Origin: Myxococcales bacterium
GTDB taxonomy: Bacteria; Myxococcota_A; Polyangia; Polyangiales; Houyiibacteriaceae
Assembly: GCA_024640845.1 (NCBI GenBank)
Contig: JAHEEE010000025.1
Location: 1 to 48,436, forward strand
Length of the DNA: 48,436 nt
Reading direction: 5' to 3'
Part shown: piece by piece, positions 24,750 to 33,546 of the stretch
Layout of the letters: every line of letters begins with the position of its first letter
Position numbering within the stretch: the first letter of the stretch is position 1
Translations under genes and position numbers: made by a program
Notes under the pieces: generated by a model
Databases searched by the model: none
What the model was told of the DNA's origin: nothing
Seen by the model: only the letters and a program-made list of their open reading frames with translations

Positions 24750-25687
24750 CGGCAGCTTCCGTCGATGCAATCCTGGCCGCTCTCGCAGTCGCTTTGTATA
24801 CGGCAGTCGCTCATGAGCTCGCTTTCCGCATAACACAGGTTGTCGGGACCACAGAGCGGCACCTGGCCGTCGTATGAGGCGCAAATGTCGTCGGGCGCCG
24901 GGGCGGTGATGTCGCATTCGGTGCGGCACACGCCCTCGACGCAGATCGTGCCGTCGCAGTCGGCGTCCGTGCGGCAAAACGGCGTCGGAGCGTTCGGATC
25001 GGGGAGGGTTCGGGGCCGGCAGAAGCCTTCTGCGTCGCACACCTCGGTTGCCCCGTCGCAGCCTTCGTCACATCGACGGAGGCACGTGCCCTCGACGCAA
25101 TTGGTGGTCAGGTCGGGGCACTCGCTGCTGTCGATGCACTCGCCCACGTTGGTCTGGCAGAGGCTATCCTGGCAGCTCGTGCCGGTCGGACAATGGGTAT
25201 CCGGGCCACAGAGCAGGAGACATCGGTTGTTCGCGCATGTGAAGCCAGCTGCGCACTGGAAGTCGAACTGGCAGGTCTCCGCGAGCGGCGTGCAGAGATT
25301 CGCGATGCAGAGGTCGCCACCCGCGCAGTCGCCGTCGATCAGACAGGTGCCGAAGGTCTCTGGCCGACAGCTATCGCGGAAGTCGCATTCGAAGCCGGAG
25401 GTGCAATCGCCGTCCGCGCCACATTCAGCGATGGCCGGGATGTAACAGCCGCCGTCGGTACGCTCGCAATAGCTTCCGACGGGGCAATCCCCATCGGTCA
25501 AGCAGATACCGAAATCGTACGCGACGCAGGCATTGCTCTCCGCATTGCAATAGGTGTCACCTGGACAGTCGAAGTCGCTTTGGCAGGAGACCTGAACCTC
25601 GCGTTCCACAGGGCCCGAGCCGTAGATTGGACAGCCGCCGAAAAGAAGGACCAAGGGCAGGAGTGAAATTGCGCGTGAAGTGGCCAT
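24746..25687 (-). CDS. Cysteine-rich lipoprotein with repeated DxDC-type modules
   Basis: A 313-residue secreted protein. A short signal peptide ends in the lipobox LFGGC (Cys19 lipidated); the next residue is Pro, not Asp, consistent with outer-membrane delivery. The rest consists of roughly eight cysteine-rich repeats of the kind C-x-x-D-x-D-C-x-x-G-x-x-C, for example CLTDGDCPVGSYC and CLIDGDCAGGDLC, spaced about 30-35 residues apart. Such proteins are abundant in Myxococcota and probably form disulfide-stabilised surface modules; their functions are mostly unknown. A GGAGG Shine-Dalgarno precedes the ATG. It is convergent with, and shares CTAG with, the SDR gene. Confidence 0.85.
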   Translation of the reverse strand: MATSRAISLLPLVLLFGGCPIYGSGPVEREVQVSCQSDFDCPGDTYCNAESNACVAYDFGICLTDGDCPVGSYCERTDGGCYIPAIAECGADGDCTSGFECDFRDSCRPETFGTCLIDGDCAGGDLCIANLCTPLAETCQFDFQCAAGFTCANNRCLLLCGPDTHCPTGTSCQDSLCQTNVGECIDSSECPDLTTNCVEGTCLRRCDEGCDGATEVCDAEGFCRPRTLPDPNAPTPFCRTDADCDGTICVEGVCRTECDITAPAPDDICASYDGQVPLCGPDNLCYAESELMSDCRIQSDCESGQDCIDGSCR

Positions 25688-25733
25688 GCCCCTCCGACGG
25701 GGGCCGCGAGAGGTCTATTCACGGCATCCGCCG

Positions 25734-26210
25734 CTATCCCAGGAAGGTGTTATCGAGGACCTGATTTTGCCGCAGTGCCTCGAAGAGAACGATGGCCACC
25801 GAGTTGCTCAGATTGAGGCTCCGGACAGCGCCGAGGGTGGGAATCGCCCAGACGTTTTGGCGGTCTTGAAGCAGCGCCGCTGGGAGTCCGACCGACTCCC
25901 GGCCGAAGACCAGCGCATCACCGGGCTCGAGCGGTGCCTCGAGATACGACTTCGAGGCCGAGGCAGAAAACAAATGAATCCGACCACCTGAGTGTGATTC
26001 CTCGAAGGCCTCGAATGAATCGTGTTCGTGAATTTCGACCAGGTCCCAATAGTCGAGGCCCGCCCGGCGAACCGCGTGCTCGTCGATGCGGAAGCCGAGG
26101 GGGCCGATCAGATGAAGGGGGGACTGCGTGGCACCGCAGGTTCTCGCGATCGCCCCCGTGTTGGGGGGGATCTCCGGCTCGACCAAGACCACGTGAAAAG
26201 GGCGGGCCAT
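25734..26210 (-). CDS. trmL: tRNA (cytidine(34)-2'-O)-methyltransferase TrmL
   Basis: SPOUT-class enzyme that 2'-O-methylates the wobble base of certain leucine tRNAs. The 158-residue protein begins FHVVLVEPEIPPNTGAIARTC and has the knot motifs FGRESVGLP and RSLNLSNSVAIVLFEALRQ, which bind S-adenosylmethionine. Length is typical. The start is set at the ATG ending at 26210; another ATG 11 codons upstream (26243) is possible. It is divergent from the membrane-anchored protein at 26272. Confidence 0.93.
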   Translation of the reverse strand: MARPFHVVLVEPEIPPNTGAIARTCGATQSPLHLIGPLGFRIDEHAVRRAGLDYWDLVEIHEHDSFEAFEESHSGGRIHLFSASASKSYLEAPLEPGDALVFGRESVGLPAALLQDRQNVWAIPTLGAVRSLNLSNSVAIVLFEALRQNQVLDNTFLG

Positions 26211-26271
26211 CGGGTGCGCTCGGAGCTTGGGGCCTTGGGGCATGGCTGTTCTTACGATAGAGGGTAGCAAC

Positions 26272-27264
26272 GTGGCAAAGCGCGGTTTGGTATTGGTGGC
26301 GCTCGGCGCGGTCGTGGCGGCGGTCTTGTGGCAGCAGAGCCGAACAGCGTCGTCCGTGCCCCTTGGCCGATATACCGAGGTCGTCGCGCTTGCGTCCCCG
26401 CCCCGAGGGGTCGAGTGGGCTCCGATCGATGCGCACCCCGCGGTGAAGGAAGCCGTCGCCGGTACGAACCCCGAGGTTCTGCGCGAAGCCATGCGCGAGG
26501 CGGGTCTTCGCGGGCTCTGGTTCATGGTGACTCCGGGCGCCTCCACCGGTCCAGACCTCGCTCTCGAGAAGCGGTTTTCGGCCGGTGGGATCGTGCGCGG
26601 GTTTCGAGGCGCTGCACTCACCGCTGAAGGGCTGCTCTATCAGATCGAGGACGCGACCTGGCCGGCTGCCCTCAGCGACCGAGTGCTCGCGCGCGTGGCC
26701 AGAGGGATTCTCGAGGGCAATACGCCCCCGCCGCTCGACGCCTTCCCGCAGGAGCTGACTGCGCCGCAGGGCATCGAGGTGCTCGTGCTGCTGGTCGATG
26801 GCCGAGGTCCGAGGCTCTGGCGTTCTGCGCGAGCTCAGTCGATCGCGGATGGAGTGATCACGGCTTCGCTGGCGGCACGCACGCGTTGGGAGGAGCGCAT
26901 GGAGACGATGGGTGGGCCGCTCGATGACAGCTTGGACGAGCTCGACGTTCACGTCGCATTCCTCTTCGACGACGGAACCTTCGACCGGAATGCGATCTCG
27001 CTGATCGATGCCCTCGTGAAGCCGCAGCACGGCGTCGCCTACGAGCAGCCGACGCGATGGCGCTACCTACTGCCGCGTACGACCCACAGTGCGGGTAGCC
27101 CCACGGACGCCTATCGCCGCTTGTTTCGCGACAACGGGCTCGCCGAGGACAGCTTCGAGCGGCGCGACCTTCGGCTCTACCGGATGCGGATGCGCACGGT
27201 GTCCGTGGATCAGGGCTCGGCGGGCTCGAGCCGGACCGTGGCGCCGTCGGGCGCGCTCGATTGA
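26272..27264 (+). CDS. Hypothetical membrane-anchored protein
   Basis: About 330 residues. A single N-terminal transmembrane helix (KRGLVLVALGAVVAAVLW) is followed by a soluble, presumably periplasmic, domain with motifs I do not recognise. A central stretch (LARVARGILEGN through GIEVLVLLVDGRG) faintly recalls AMMECR1-like folds, but this is not a call. The GTG start is chosen for the AGGG sequence 7 bases upstream (26261-26264); ATG at 26242 or 26227 is possible. The last 55 bp overlap the end of the convergent histidine kinase gene, which might couple their expression through antisense. Confidence 0.6.
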   Translation: MAKRGLVLVALGAVVAAVLWQQSRTASSVPLGRYTEVVALASPPRGVEWAPIDAHPAVKEAVAGTNPEVLREAMREAGLRGLWFMVTPGASTGPDLALEKRFSAGGIVRGFRGAALTAEGLLYQIEDATWPAALSDRVLARVARGILEGNTPPPLDAFPQELTAPQGIEVLVLLVDGRGPRLWRSARAQSIADGVITASLAARTRWEERMETMGGPLDDSLDELDVHVAFLFDDGTFDRNAISLIDALVKPQHGVAYEQPTRWRYLLPRTTHSAGSPTDAYRRLFRDNGLAEDSFERRDLRLYRMRMRTVSVDQGSAGSSRTVAPSGALD

Positions 27265-29345
27265 TCGGTATGCCGTTCCGCCTCGAACGAGTCCTCGGGA
27301 GCTTCCGGGGCGCCGGGTAGGAGGACCACGAACGTAGTGCCGTATCCCTCGCGACTGCGCACGTCGATGCGTCCACCGGCCTCGCTGACGATGCGTTGCG
27401 AAATGGCAAGTCCCAGACCCGTGCCTTGCTGTTTGGTCGTCACGAAGGGCACGAACAGGTTGGGGAGCAGGCCAGGGGCGATGCCGGGGCCCGTGTCGCG
27501 GACGCTGATCTGGACCCACCGGCGAGCCTCGCCACCCGGTCGGAAGCCATCCTGTGCTCGGGTTTCGACGTAGATGTCGCCGCCGCTCGCCATCGCCTGG
27601 ACCGCGTTCTGGACGAGGTTGATCAACACCTGCCGAAGGTGCTCGATGTCGATTCGCACCTTCGGGAGGTCGGGGTCCATCGTCACGTGCAGCGTTACGT
27701 CCGCCGAGTCGCATTCCGGTCGGAGGAACTGGAGCGTGAGCTCAACGGCGGAGTTCACGTAGATCGGTTCGGGGTTCGTGTGCCCCGGGCGTGCATAGTC
27801 CAGGAACGAACCGACGACGCGGTTGAGGCGATCCACCTCGTCCACGATGATACCGAGGAACTCGTCGCGGTACTCCGGATGCTCCGGCGTTTCGGTCAGG
27901 TATTGCGCGCTCGCCTTGATCGAGCCGAGAGGATTGCGGATTTCGTGGGCGAGGCCTGCCGCCATTTCACCGAGCGCAGCGAGTCGATCCTTTTCCTTCA
28001 TTTGCTGGTAGAGCTGCGAATTCTCGACGGTGACCGCGACTTGTGTGGCGAGGCCGACGAGGAGCTGAACCTCTTCCTTGGAGAACGCGTCGCGAACGCG
28101 GTCATCGCGGACGGTAATGAAGCCATAAAGGTCGTCCGACTCGCCCCGCAGCCCCAGACACACCGACGATTGGAGCGCACGCATGGTGACGGCGATGTCG
28201 TGCGCCGTTTCCGCCTCGCGATCGTCACCGAGTAACCGCCGTTCTTCGAGCTCGCGCTCTGCGTTCTCCAGCACCGCGGTGCCTGTTTTGGACAAGCGGT
28301 CGAGCAGAGGCCGAGCCGGGGCCATCTCGACGCGTTCGGGGGGCCTCGGGCCAAAGTAGTCTCTGAGGATGAAGTGGCGGGCGTCGGGTGAGAGCAGATA
28401 GAGCGCCCCCTGGGTGAAGCGCGGAGACTCGTCGAGCCCATCCATCAGGGCTGCACCGAGCTCCTCGACGTCGAGGATGTGCGCAACCGAGCGCCGGAGA
28501 GCGAGGATCGTGCGTTCGAGCTCGAACCGCTCGTGGAAGAACACCTGGGAGATCCACTTCTGGACCTGGGTGCGCACGGGATCGAAGAGGATCAGCACGA
28601 CGAACGCGGAGACGACGATGTGAAGAAAGAGCTGCTCTCCGGAGACGAGGCGCATCAGCCAGAGCATCAGGGCGAGCACGAAGGCGAGGACAGTCAAGAC
28701 ACCCAGGCGCCCGGCCAGCTCGTAGAGGTCGATCAAGCGGTAGTGGGTGATCGACTGAGAGAGCGCGTAGAGGAAGACGAGAATAAGGATCGTGCCCACC
28801 GGTGGGATGTCGACGCCCACATAGGGGAGATACTCGATGACGGTAAACAAGCCGCCGAAGCCGCCAACCAGGGCGATGTAGCGAAGCCTGGCGCCCTCGA
28901 CGCGGGAGTCGGTGTCGAAGCCGCGCCGGTAGAGGGAGCCGAGGGCGAGCGAAAGGAAGACCGTCACGTAGAGCAGCAGGCCGCCCACGACAACAGCGTG
29001 GTCGTAGTAGGGCGTGAGCATGGCACCGAGGAGCACCACGGCGGCCCACACCGAGGCTTGCCGAACGAAGCGGGTGCGGTCTTTCTCGGCGGGGACGAGC
29101 ACACTGAAGAAGCGAACGGCGGAGAGTGGAAGCAGGACGCCGCAAATGAGGTTGAATCGCTCCCAAAAAGGCACTCGGCCGACCACGCCGAGCATGAAGG
29201 TGCTCACGTACCAAAGACCTGTATTCGTGGCGAGGATGCCGAACAGCCACCGGTCTCGTTGGCGATGGGTGCGCAGCAAGACGCTCGCGGCAAGCGCGAA
29301 GCAAAGCAAAGCCGCGATGAACGAGGTTTGGGTTCGCGCATCCAC
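27210..29345 (-). CDS. Membrane histidine kinase: multi-TM N-terminus, GAF, HisKA, HATPase
   Basis: A 711-residue sensor kinase. The first ~260 residues hold about eight hydrophobic segments, resembling the N-terminal 7TM sensor of some histidine kinases. A GAF-like domain spans about 280-440. The dimerisation domain contains the phosphoacceptor His467 in LAHEIRNPLGSIKASA. The ATPase domain shows NLVQNAVQAM (N box), DTGPGIAPG (G1) and GTGLGLAI (G2). Architecture resembles NtrB-type two-component kinases. No response regulator is adjacent; the nearest receiver domain is in the kinase at 30216-31658. Start is GTG, with TACGCT 6 bases upstream and no Shine-Dalgarno. Its 3' end overlaps the previous gene by 55 bp. 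Confidence 0.93.
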   Translation of the reverse strand: MDARTQTSFIAALLCFALAASVLLRTHRQRDRWLFGILATNTGLWYVSTFMLGVVGRVPFWERFNLICGVLLPLSAVRFFSVLVPAEKDRTRFVRQASVWAAVVLLGAMLTPYYDHAVVVGGLLLYVTVFLSLALGSLYRRGFDTDSRVEGARLRYIALVGGFGGLFTVIEYLPYVGVDIPPVGTILILVFLYALSQSITHYRLIDLYELAGRLGVLTVLAFVLALMLWLMRLVSGEQLFLHIVVSAFVVLILFDPVRTQVQKWISQVFFHERFELERTILALRRSVAHILDVEELGAALMDGLDESPRFTQGALYLLSPDARHFILRDYFGPRPPERVEMAPARPLLDRLSKTGTAVLENAERELEERRLLGDDREAETAHDIAVTMRALQSSVCLGLRGESDDLYGFITVRDDRVRDAFSKEEVQLLVGLATQVAVTVENSQLYQQMKEKDRLAALGEMAAGLAHEIRNPLGSIKASAQYLTETPEHPEYRDEFLGIIVDEVDRLNRVVGSFLDYARPGHTNPEPIYVNSAVELTLQFLRPECDSADVTLHVTMDPDLPKVRIDIEHLRQVLINLVQNAVQAMASGGDIYVETRAQDGFRPGGEARRWVQISVRDTGPGIAPGLLPNLFVPFVTTKQQGTGLGLAISQRIVSEAGGRIDVRSREGYGTTFVVLLPGAPEAPEDSFEAERHTDQSSAPDGATVRLEPAEP

Positions 29346-29351
29346 CGCCCA

Positions 29352-29390
29352 AGCGTAACAGCTCCCCCGCGCCGGGTCAGTTGCTAGACT
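29352..29390. promoter_or_regulatory. Divergent putative -10 hexamers (histidine kinase and methyltransferase)
   Basis: TACGCT on the minus strand (29352-29357) ends 6 bases before the kinase GTG. TAGACT on the plus strand (29385-29390) ends 10 bases before the methyltransferase ATG. The 55-bp region has no Shine-Dalgarno for either gene, so both mRNAs would have leaders of about 0-4 bases. Confidence 0.35.
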
Positions 29391-29400
29391 GGCGCGGTCG

Positions 29401-30219
29401 ATGCCGGTGGAGATTCTCGATGGCGCAATTGGTACCGAGCTGCTCGCTCGCGGCCTGGCCGCATCCGGTCCACGGTGGACTGCGCGCGCGGCGATTGATT
29501 CTCCAGAGCTGCTAGCCGCGGTGCATTCGGACTACGCGAGGGCGGGTGCCACGCTGCACACCGCAAATACGTTCCGGACCCAGCCCGGCGCATTCGGGGC
29601 AGGCTGGCAGGAAGCGTTGAACGCCGCGGTGCGGATCGCGCGCCAATCGACCCAAACGAATCAGCGCGTGGCGGGAAGCATCGCGCCGGTCGCCGATTGC
29701 TATCGCCCCGACCTGAGCCCCGGGGAGGGGGCGCGCGACGCACATCGGCAGGTCGCGACGGCGCTCGCGGAAGCGGGGTGCGACGTGCTGCTCTGTGAAA
29801 CTTTCGCGAACGAAGCCGAGGCGCTGGTCGCCGCAGAGGAAGCGGTACGCACGGGACTGCCGGCATGGCTGTCGCTGACGGCCGGCCCGTTCGCGGAGTT
29901 GCTGACGCCTCCGGCATTGCGTGGCATCGCCGAGCGTGCGGCCTCGACAGGCATCGAGCGATTGCTCGTCAACTGCATCGCCGCCTTGCAGGTGCGACCG
30001 TACCTCGATGCGATTGCCGACCTCGGATTGCCAATAGGCGTCTACGCCAACGCCGGTTCGCGTGATGACGGCATCGGGTGGGGCGCGACCGATCGTCGCG
30101 CCGCTGACGCTTACGCCGCCCTTGCGCAGGGGTGGGTCGACGCAGGTGCGACCGCAGTGGGCGGATGTTGCGGCACGACTCCCCGCCATATCGCTGCTCT
30201 CGCCGAGCGCTTCGCCTAG
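29401..30219 (+). CDS. Homocysteine S-methyltransferase family protein
   Basis: A 272-residue zinc-dependent methyltransferase of the MmuM/betaine-homocysteine methyltransferase family, which transfers a methyl group to homocysteine to make methionine. The N-terminal ILDGAIGTELLARG is typical, and the three zinc cysteines are present: Cys192 in LVNCIAAL and Cys256-Cys257 in GGCCGTTPRHI. The methyl donor (S-methylmethionine, betaine or other) cannot be read from the sequence. It is divergent from the membrane histidine kinase. Its stop TAG overlaps the convergent kinase stop in a CTAG. Confidence 0.9.
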   Translation: MPVEILDGAIGTELLARGLAASGPRWTARAAIDSPELLAAVHSDYARAGATLHTANTFRTQPGAFGAGWQEALNAAVRIARQSTQTNQRVAGSIAPVADCYRPDLSPGEGARDAHRQVATALAEAGCDVLLCETFANEAEALVAAEEAVRTGLPAWLSLTAGPFAELLTPPALRGIAERAASTGIERLLVNCIAALQVRPYLDAIADLGLPIGVYANAGSRDDGIGWGATDRRAADAYAALAQGWVDAGATAVGGCCGTTPRHIAALAERFA

Positions 30220-31658
30220 GAGCTTGCCGCATTGCGCGCGGTCGCGCTTGGTTCGACGAGCTCACGGATCGTGAGGAGCAGGTCGGATGGCTCGAACGGC
30301 TTGCGAAGCCAGCGCTCGGGGCTTCCATCAGGGTCAGCATCGTCGGGCGGCGGTGCGCCGCTCATGATCGCCGCACGCGTGACGAGTCCGTTCTTGCGGA
30401 GCTTGCCGAGCAGGATGTCGCCTCGTTCGTCGGGCAAGGTGAGGTCGACCAGCGCGGCCGAGAAAGGGCCCTCGCATTGAAGCGCCTCGGCGGCCGTGGC
30501 TACGCAGGTCGAGGCAACGCCGTTCAGTGCCAGTGTCGTCGAGATGAGGCCACGAACGCCTTCGTCGTCCTCGACGACGAGCACGTGCGCCTTTTCGGCG
30601 GTTTCGGGCTTCATGACACGGCTGATGCGGTTCGGCTTCGGCACCATCTCCGACTCGCGCCGTGCTCCTGCTTCCGGCAATTGAATACGGAACTTCGCGC
30701 CCCGTCCGGGAGACGTGTCGAGGCGGATTCGACCTCCGAGGGATTCGACCGTGCCGCGCACGATGGCGAGCCCCAGGCCGGTTCCCTCGGCACGTGTGGT
30801 GAAGTACCGATCGAACGCGCGAAGCTTCTGCGCCTCTGACATGCCCGGCCCGTTGTCGCGGACCTCGAGCTCGACCAACGTCCCACGATGTCGGGTGTGG
30901 ATCGACACCTCGCCTCCTGCGGGCACCATCTGCACTGCGTTGTGCGCGAGGTTCCAGACGATCGAAAAGAGTTGCGAGCGTTTGCCTTCCACCCATTCGG
31001 ACTCGTCGACTTCGGCGCGCACCTGAACTCGTTTGCTCTGTGCTTCAGGGCGTAGCAGTCGCACGACGTCGCGAATCACAGCCGATAGATCGGTGCGGGT
31101 GCGCTCGTGGTTGGTGTTTCGCACCATGCGCAAGAGGTCTTGTGTGGCGTCGCGTGCAAGCTGCGCGCTCTTTTCGATCAACGAGAGCGCTTCCTCGGGC
31201 GGCGCCTTGTCGGGACGCTCGCGAGCGACCTGGGCCCACCCGGCGATCGCACTGAGCGCGTTGGCCACCTCGTGAGAGACGCCGGCGGCAAGGTCCGCTG
31301 CGGCGGCCTTCGCTTGAATGCTTTCCGCGATCGCGCTCTCTTGCGAGGTGATCAGGAGTGCAGCGCCGCCGGTCCCGATCGGGATCGCGAGCACCCGCAC
31401 GCCCAATCGCGACGTGATCGAGCCTTGCCGTCCCTCGCGTGCGCCGTCGATGATCCCATCGAGGCCCGACGCTTCGGAGCCACCGAGGAGCGCGCATGCA
31501 CATGAGCGGAGGTCCGTCATCGGCCCACCCCCCAAACGACCGAGCGCTTCGGCGTTGCCGGTCACCGTGCCGTCGTCCTCTTCCTCGAGGAGGGCGAGCC
31601 GAAGCTCGTGAGCTAGCCAACGGATAAGTTCTAATGTCACCGCAAACGTCCGTTTCAA
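30216..31658 (-). CDS. Soluble hybrid histidine kinase with C-terminal receiver domain
   Basis: A 480-residue cytoplasmic kinase with no membrane segments. The N-terminal ~115 residues form an unassigned sensor region. The HisKA domain holds the phosphoacceptor His129 in GVSHEVANALSAIAGW. The ATPase domain has NLAHNAVQMV, DNGPGMSEA and GTGLGLAIVRG. A linker leads to a receiver domain with VVEDDEGVR, the phosphoacceptor Asp405 in ALVDLTLPDERG and the conserved Lys in WLRKPFEP. It can in principle phosphorylate itself and pass the phosphate to its own receiver. The start is TTG at 31658 or GTG at 31640; TACATT lies just upstream. Confidence 0.92.
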   Translation of the reverse strand: MKRTFAVTLELIRWLAHELRLALLEEEDDGTVTGNAEALGRLGGGPMTDLRSCACALLGGSEASGLDGIIDGAREGRQGSITSRLGVRVLAIPIGTGGAALLITSQESAIAESIQAKAAAADLAAGVSHEVANALSAIAGWAQVARERPDKAPPEEALSLIEKSAQLARDATQDLLRMVRNTNHERTRTDLSAVIRDVVRLLRPEAQSKRVQVRAEVDESEWVEGKRSQLFSIVWNLAHNAVQMVPAGGEVSIHTRHRGTLVELEVRDNGPGMSEAQKLRAFDRYFTTRAEGTGLGLAIVRGTVESLGGRIRLDTSPGRGAKFRIQLPEAGARRESEMVPKPNRISRVMKPETAEKAHVLVVEDDEGVRGLISTTLALNGVASTCVATAAEALQCEGPFSAALVDLTLPDERGDILLGKLRKNGLVTRAAIMSGAPPPDDADPDGSPERWLRKPFEPSDLLLTIRELVEPSATARNAASS

Positions 31659-31721
31659 GCAAAATGTAGGCGCTTTTGGGTGCTTTCGTCAATCCAAAGG
31701 CTTCTTTTGGTGAGGGAAGGC

Positions 31722-31750
31722 GCAGACCTCGCCTCAAAGGCGGGATCTGC
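31722..31750 (+). promoter_or_regulatory. Hairpin upstream of gatC
   Basis: Thirteen-base arms (GCAGACCTCGCCT and AGGCGGGATCTGC) around a CAA loop, with one C-A mismatch and one T-G wobble, lie 15 bases before the gatC ATG. The only upstream gene is on the other strand, so this is not a terminator of read-through. It could be a 5'-leader structure or operator. Confidence 0.4.
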
Positions 31751-31765
31751 TACCTTCGGCGCCCC

Positions 31766-32071
31766 ATGGCGGACGCGAAAATCACCCTCGAGCAGGTGTT
31801 GCACGTCGCGAAGCTGGCCAGGCTGAGGCTCTCTGATGACGAGGCCCGCCAGATGCAGCAGCAGCTCGACGCCATCCTCGGCTATATGGCGGGGCTCGAC
31901 GAGCTCGACGTCTCCGACGTTCCCCCGACGCTACATTCGATCCCGATGGACGCACCGCTCCGTCCGGATGTTCCCGTTCGGTGTAGCGATCGCGCCGAGA
32001 CGCTCGCACAGGCTCCCGAGAGCGAAGCAGGCGGGTTTGCTGTGCCGTTGGTGCTCGAGGTCGACTCATGA
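31766..32071 (+). CDS. gatC: Asp-tRNA(Asn)/Glu-tRNA(Gln) amidotransferase subunit C
   Basis: Small scaffold subunit (101 residues) that clamps GatA to GatB. The motifs LEQVLHVAKLARLRLSDDEA and MAGLDELDVSDVPPT are typical of GatC, and the C-terminal DVP-rich tail fits the family. The ATG at 31766 is the obvious start although the frame is open upstream. A weak TACCTT hexamer lies 9 bases before it, with no Shine-Dalgarno. The stop overlaps gatA as ATGA. Confidence 0.94.
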   Translation: MADAKITLEQVLHVAKLARLRLSDDEARQMQQQLDAILGYMAGLDELDVSDVPPTLHSIPMDAPLRPDVPVRCSDRAETLAQAPESEAGGFAVPLVLEVDS

Positions 32072-33531
32072 GCTTTCCCTGGCAGAGCGCGATCGAGATC
32101 CGCGAACAGGTACAGACCGGCGCCGTATCCGCGGTCGACGTCGCGCGCGCCCATCTGGATCGGGCTGAAACGCTGAACCCGACGCTTGCGTGCTTTCTCA
32201 CGATCGATCACGAGGGCGCGCTTGCCGCGGCGGCGCAGGTCGATCGGGCCCAGAAGGCCGGCGAGACACTCGGGCCGCTCGCCGGGGTGCCGGTAGCCGT
32301 GAAGGACAACTTGTGCACGCGCGGTGTGCGTACGACCTGCGCGTCGAAGATCCTCGGCGACTACATCCCACCCTACGACGCGCACGTCGTGGAAGCGCTT
32401 CGCGCGTCGGGCGCCGTCATCCTCGGCAAGACCAATCTCGACGAGTTCGCAATGGGGTCGTCGAACGAGAACTCCGCGTTCGGCAATGTCGCCAACCCTT
32501 GGGCACTCGACCGCGCGCCGGGAGGCTCCTCGGGCGGCTCTGCCTGCGCGACCGCTGCGGGTATCGTGCCGATCGCACTCGGTAGCGATACCGGCGGTTC
32601 CGTGCGGCAGCCGGCGGCCTTCTGCGGGATCACCGCGATCAAGCCAACATACGGGCGTGTTTCACGGTACGGGCTCGTCGCATTCGCGTCGTCACTCGAC
32701 CAAGTGGGGCCCATGGCCCGCTCGGTTCGCGAGGCCGCTGCTCTATTGGAGATCGTCGCCGGCCACGATCGTCGTGACGCCACCTCGGCCGATCGTGAGG
32801 TTGGGACGTATCGCGCCGCTTGTGATCGAGGCGTGAAAGGGCTGCGCGTCGGTGTGGTCCGCGATTTGGTGGACGGTCTTCAGGACGACGATGTTCGCAG
32901 AGCCGCGCAGGCCAGCCTCGCAGCTCTCGAAAAGGAAGGAGCGACTCTGGTCGACGTCGCGCTTCCTCACGCCAAGCACGCCGTTTCGGTCTATTACCTG
33001 ATCGCAACCGCCGAGGCCTCCAGCAACCTCGCTCGATTCGATGGCATTCGCTACGGCTTGCGCGTTCCCGGGCAGGATCTCACCGAGACGTACACCAATA
33101 CGCGCGCCCGAGGCTTCGGCCCCGAGGTGCGTCGGCGCATCATGCTCGGCACGTATGCTCTGTCGGCTGGCTACTACGACGCTTTTTATTTGAAAGCGCA
33201 GCGGGTGCGCACCTTGATCCGGCGCGACTACGATACCGCCTTCGAGCAGTGCGACGTCGTGTGCACGCCAACGACGCCGACGCCGGCGTTCGCGCTCGGC
33301 GAGAAGACCGACGATCCACTCGAGATGTACCTCGCGGACATCTTCACCTTGCCTCCAAGCCTTGCAGGCCTCCCCGCAATCAGCACGCCGTGCGGGAAGT
33401 CCTCGAACGGGCTTCCAATCGGGCTTCAGCTCGTCGCTCCGCCGTTCGAGGAAGAGCGACTCTGTAGTGTGGCGCAGGCCGTGGAAGACGCTTGCGGGCT
33501 CGTCGGCGAGCGTCCACCAGCAATCGGCTGA
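32068..33531 (+). CDS. gatA: Asp-tRNA(Asn)/Glu-tRNA(Gln) amidotransferase subunit A
   Basis: Amidase subunit that releases ammonia from glutamine or asparagine for amidation of mischarged tRNA. The 487-residue protein has the amidase-signature triad at Lys79 (VAVKDNL), Ser154 (PGGSSGGSA) and Ser178 (GSDTGGSVRQPA), the same positions as in characterised GatA enzymes. It follows gatC with a 4-bp overlap. Unusually, gatB is not directly downstream: a diguanylate cyclase gene on the minus strand (33547-35079) lies between them. Confidence 0.97.
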   Translation: MSFPWQSAIEIREQVQTGAVSAVDVARAHLDRAETLNPTLACFLTIDHEGALAAAAQVDRAQKAGETLGPLAGVPVAVKDNLCTRGVRTTCASKILGDYIPPYDAHVVEALRASGAVILGKTNLDEFAMGSSNENSAFGNVANPWALDRAPGGSSGGSACATAAGIVPIALGSDTGGSVRQPAAFCGITAIKPTYGRVSRYGLVAFASSLDQVGPMARSVREAAALLEIVAGHDRRDATSADREVGTYRAACDRGVKGLRVGVVRDLVDGLQDDDVRRAAQASLAALEKEGATLVDVALPHAKHAVSVYYLIATAEASSNLARFDGIRYGLRVPGQDLTETYTNTRARGFGPEVRRRIMLGTYALSAGYYDAFYLKAQRVRTLIRRDYDTAFEQCDVVCTPTTPTPAFALGEKTDDPLEMYLADIFTLPPSLAGLPAISTPCGKSSNGLPIGLQLVAPPFEEERLCSVAQAVEDACGLVGERPPAIG

Positions 33532-33546
33532 CCCTCCGCACTCGTA

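Noticed and set aside
28479-29387. 302-codon plus-strand open frame opposite the membrane kinase
   Set aside because: Very rich in Glu, Asp, Gly and His because it mirrors hydrophobic codons of the kinase's membrane segments; not a gene.
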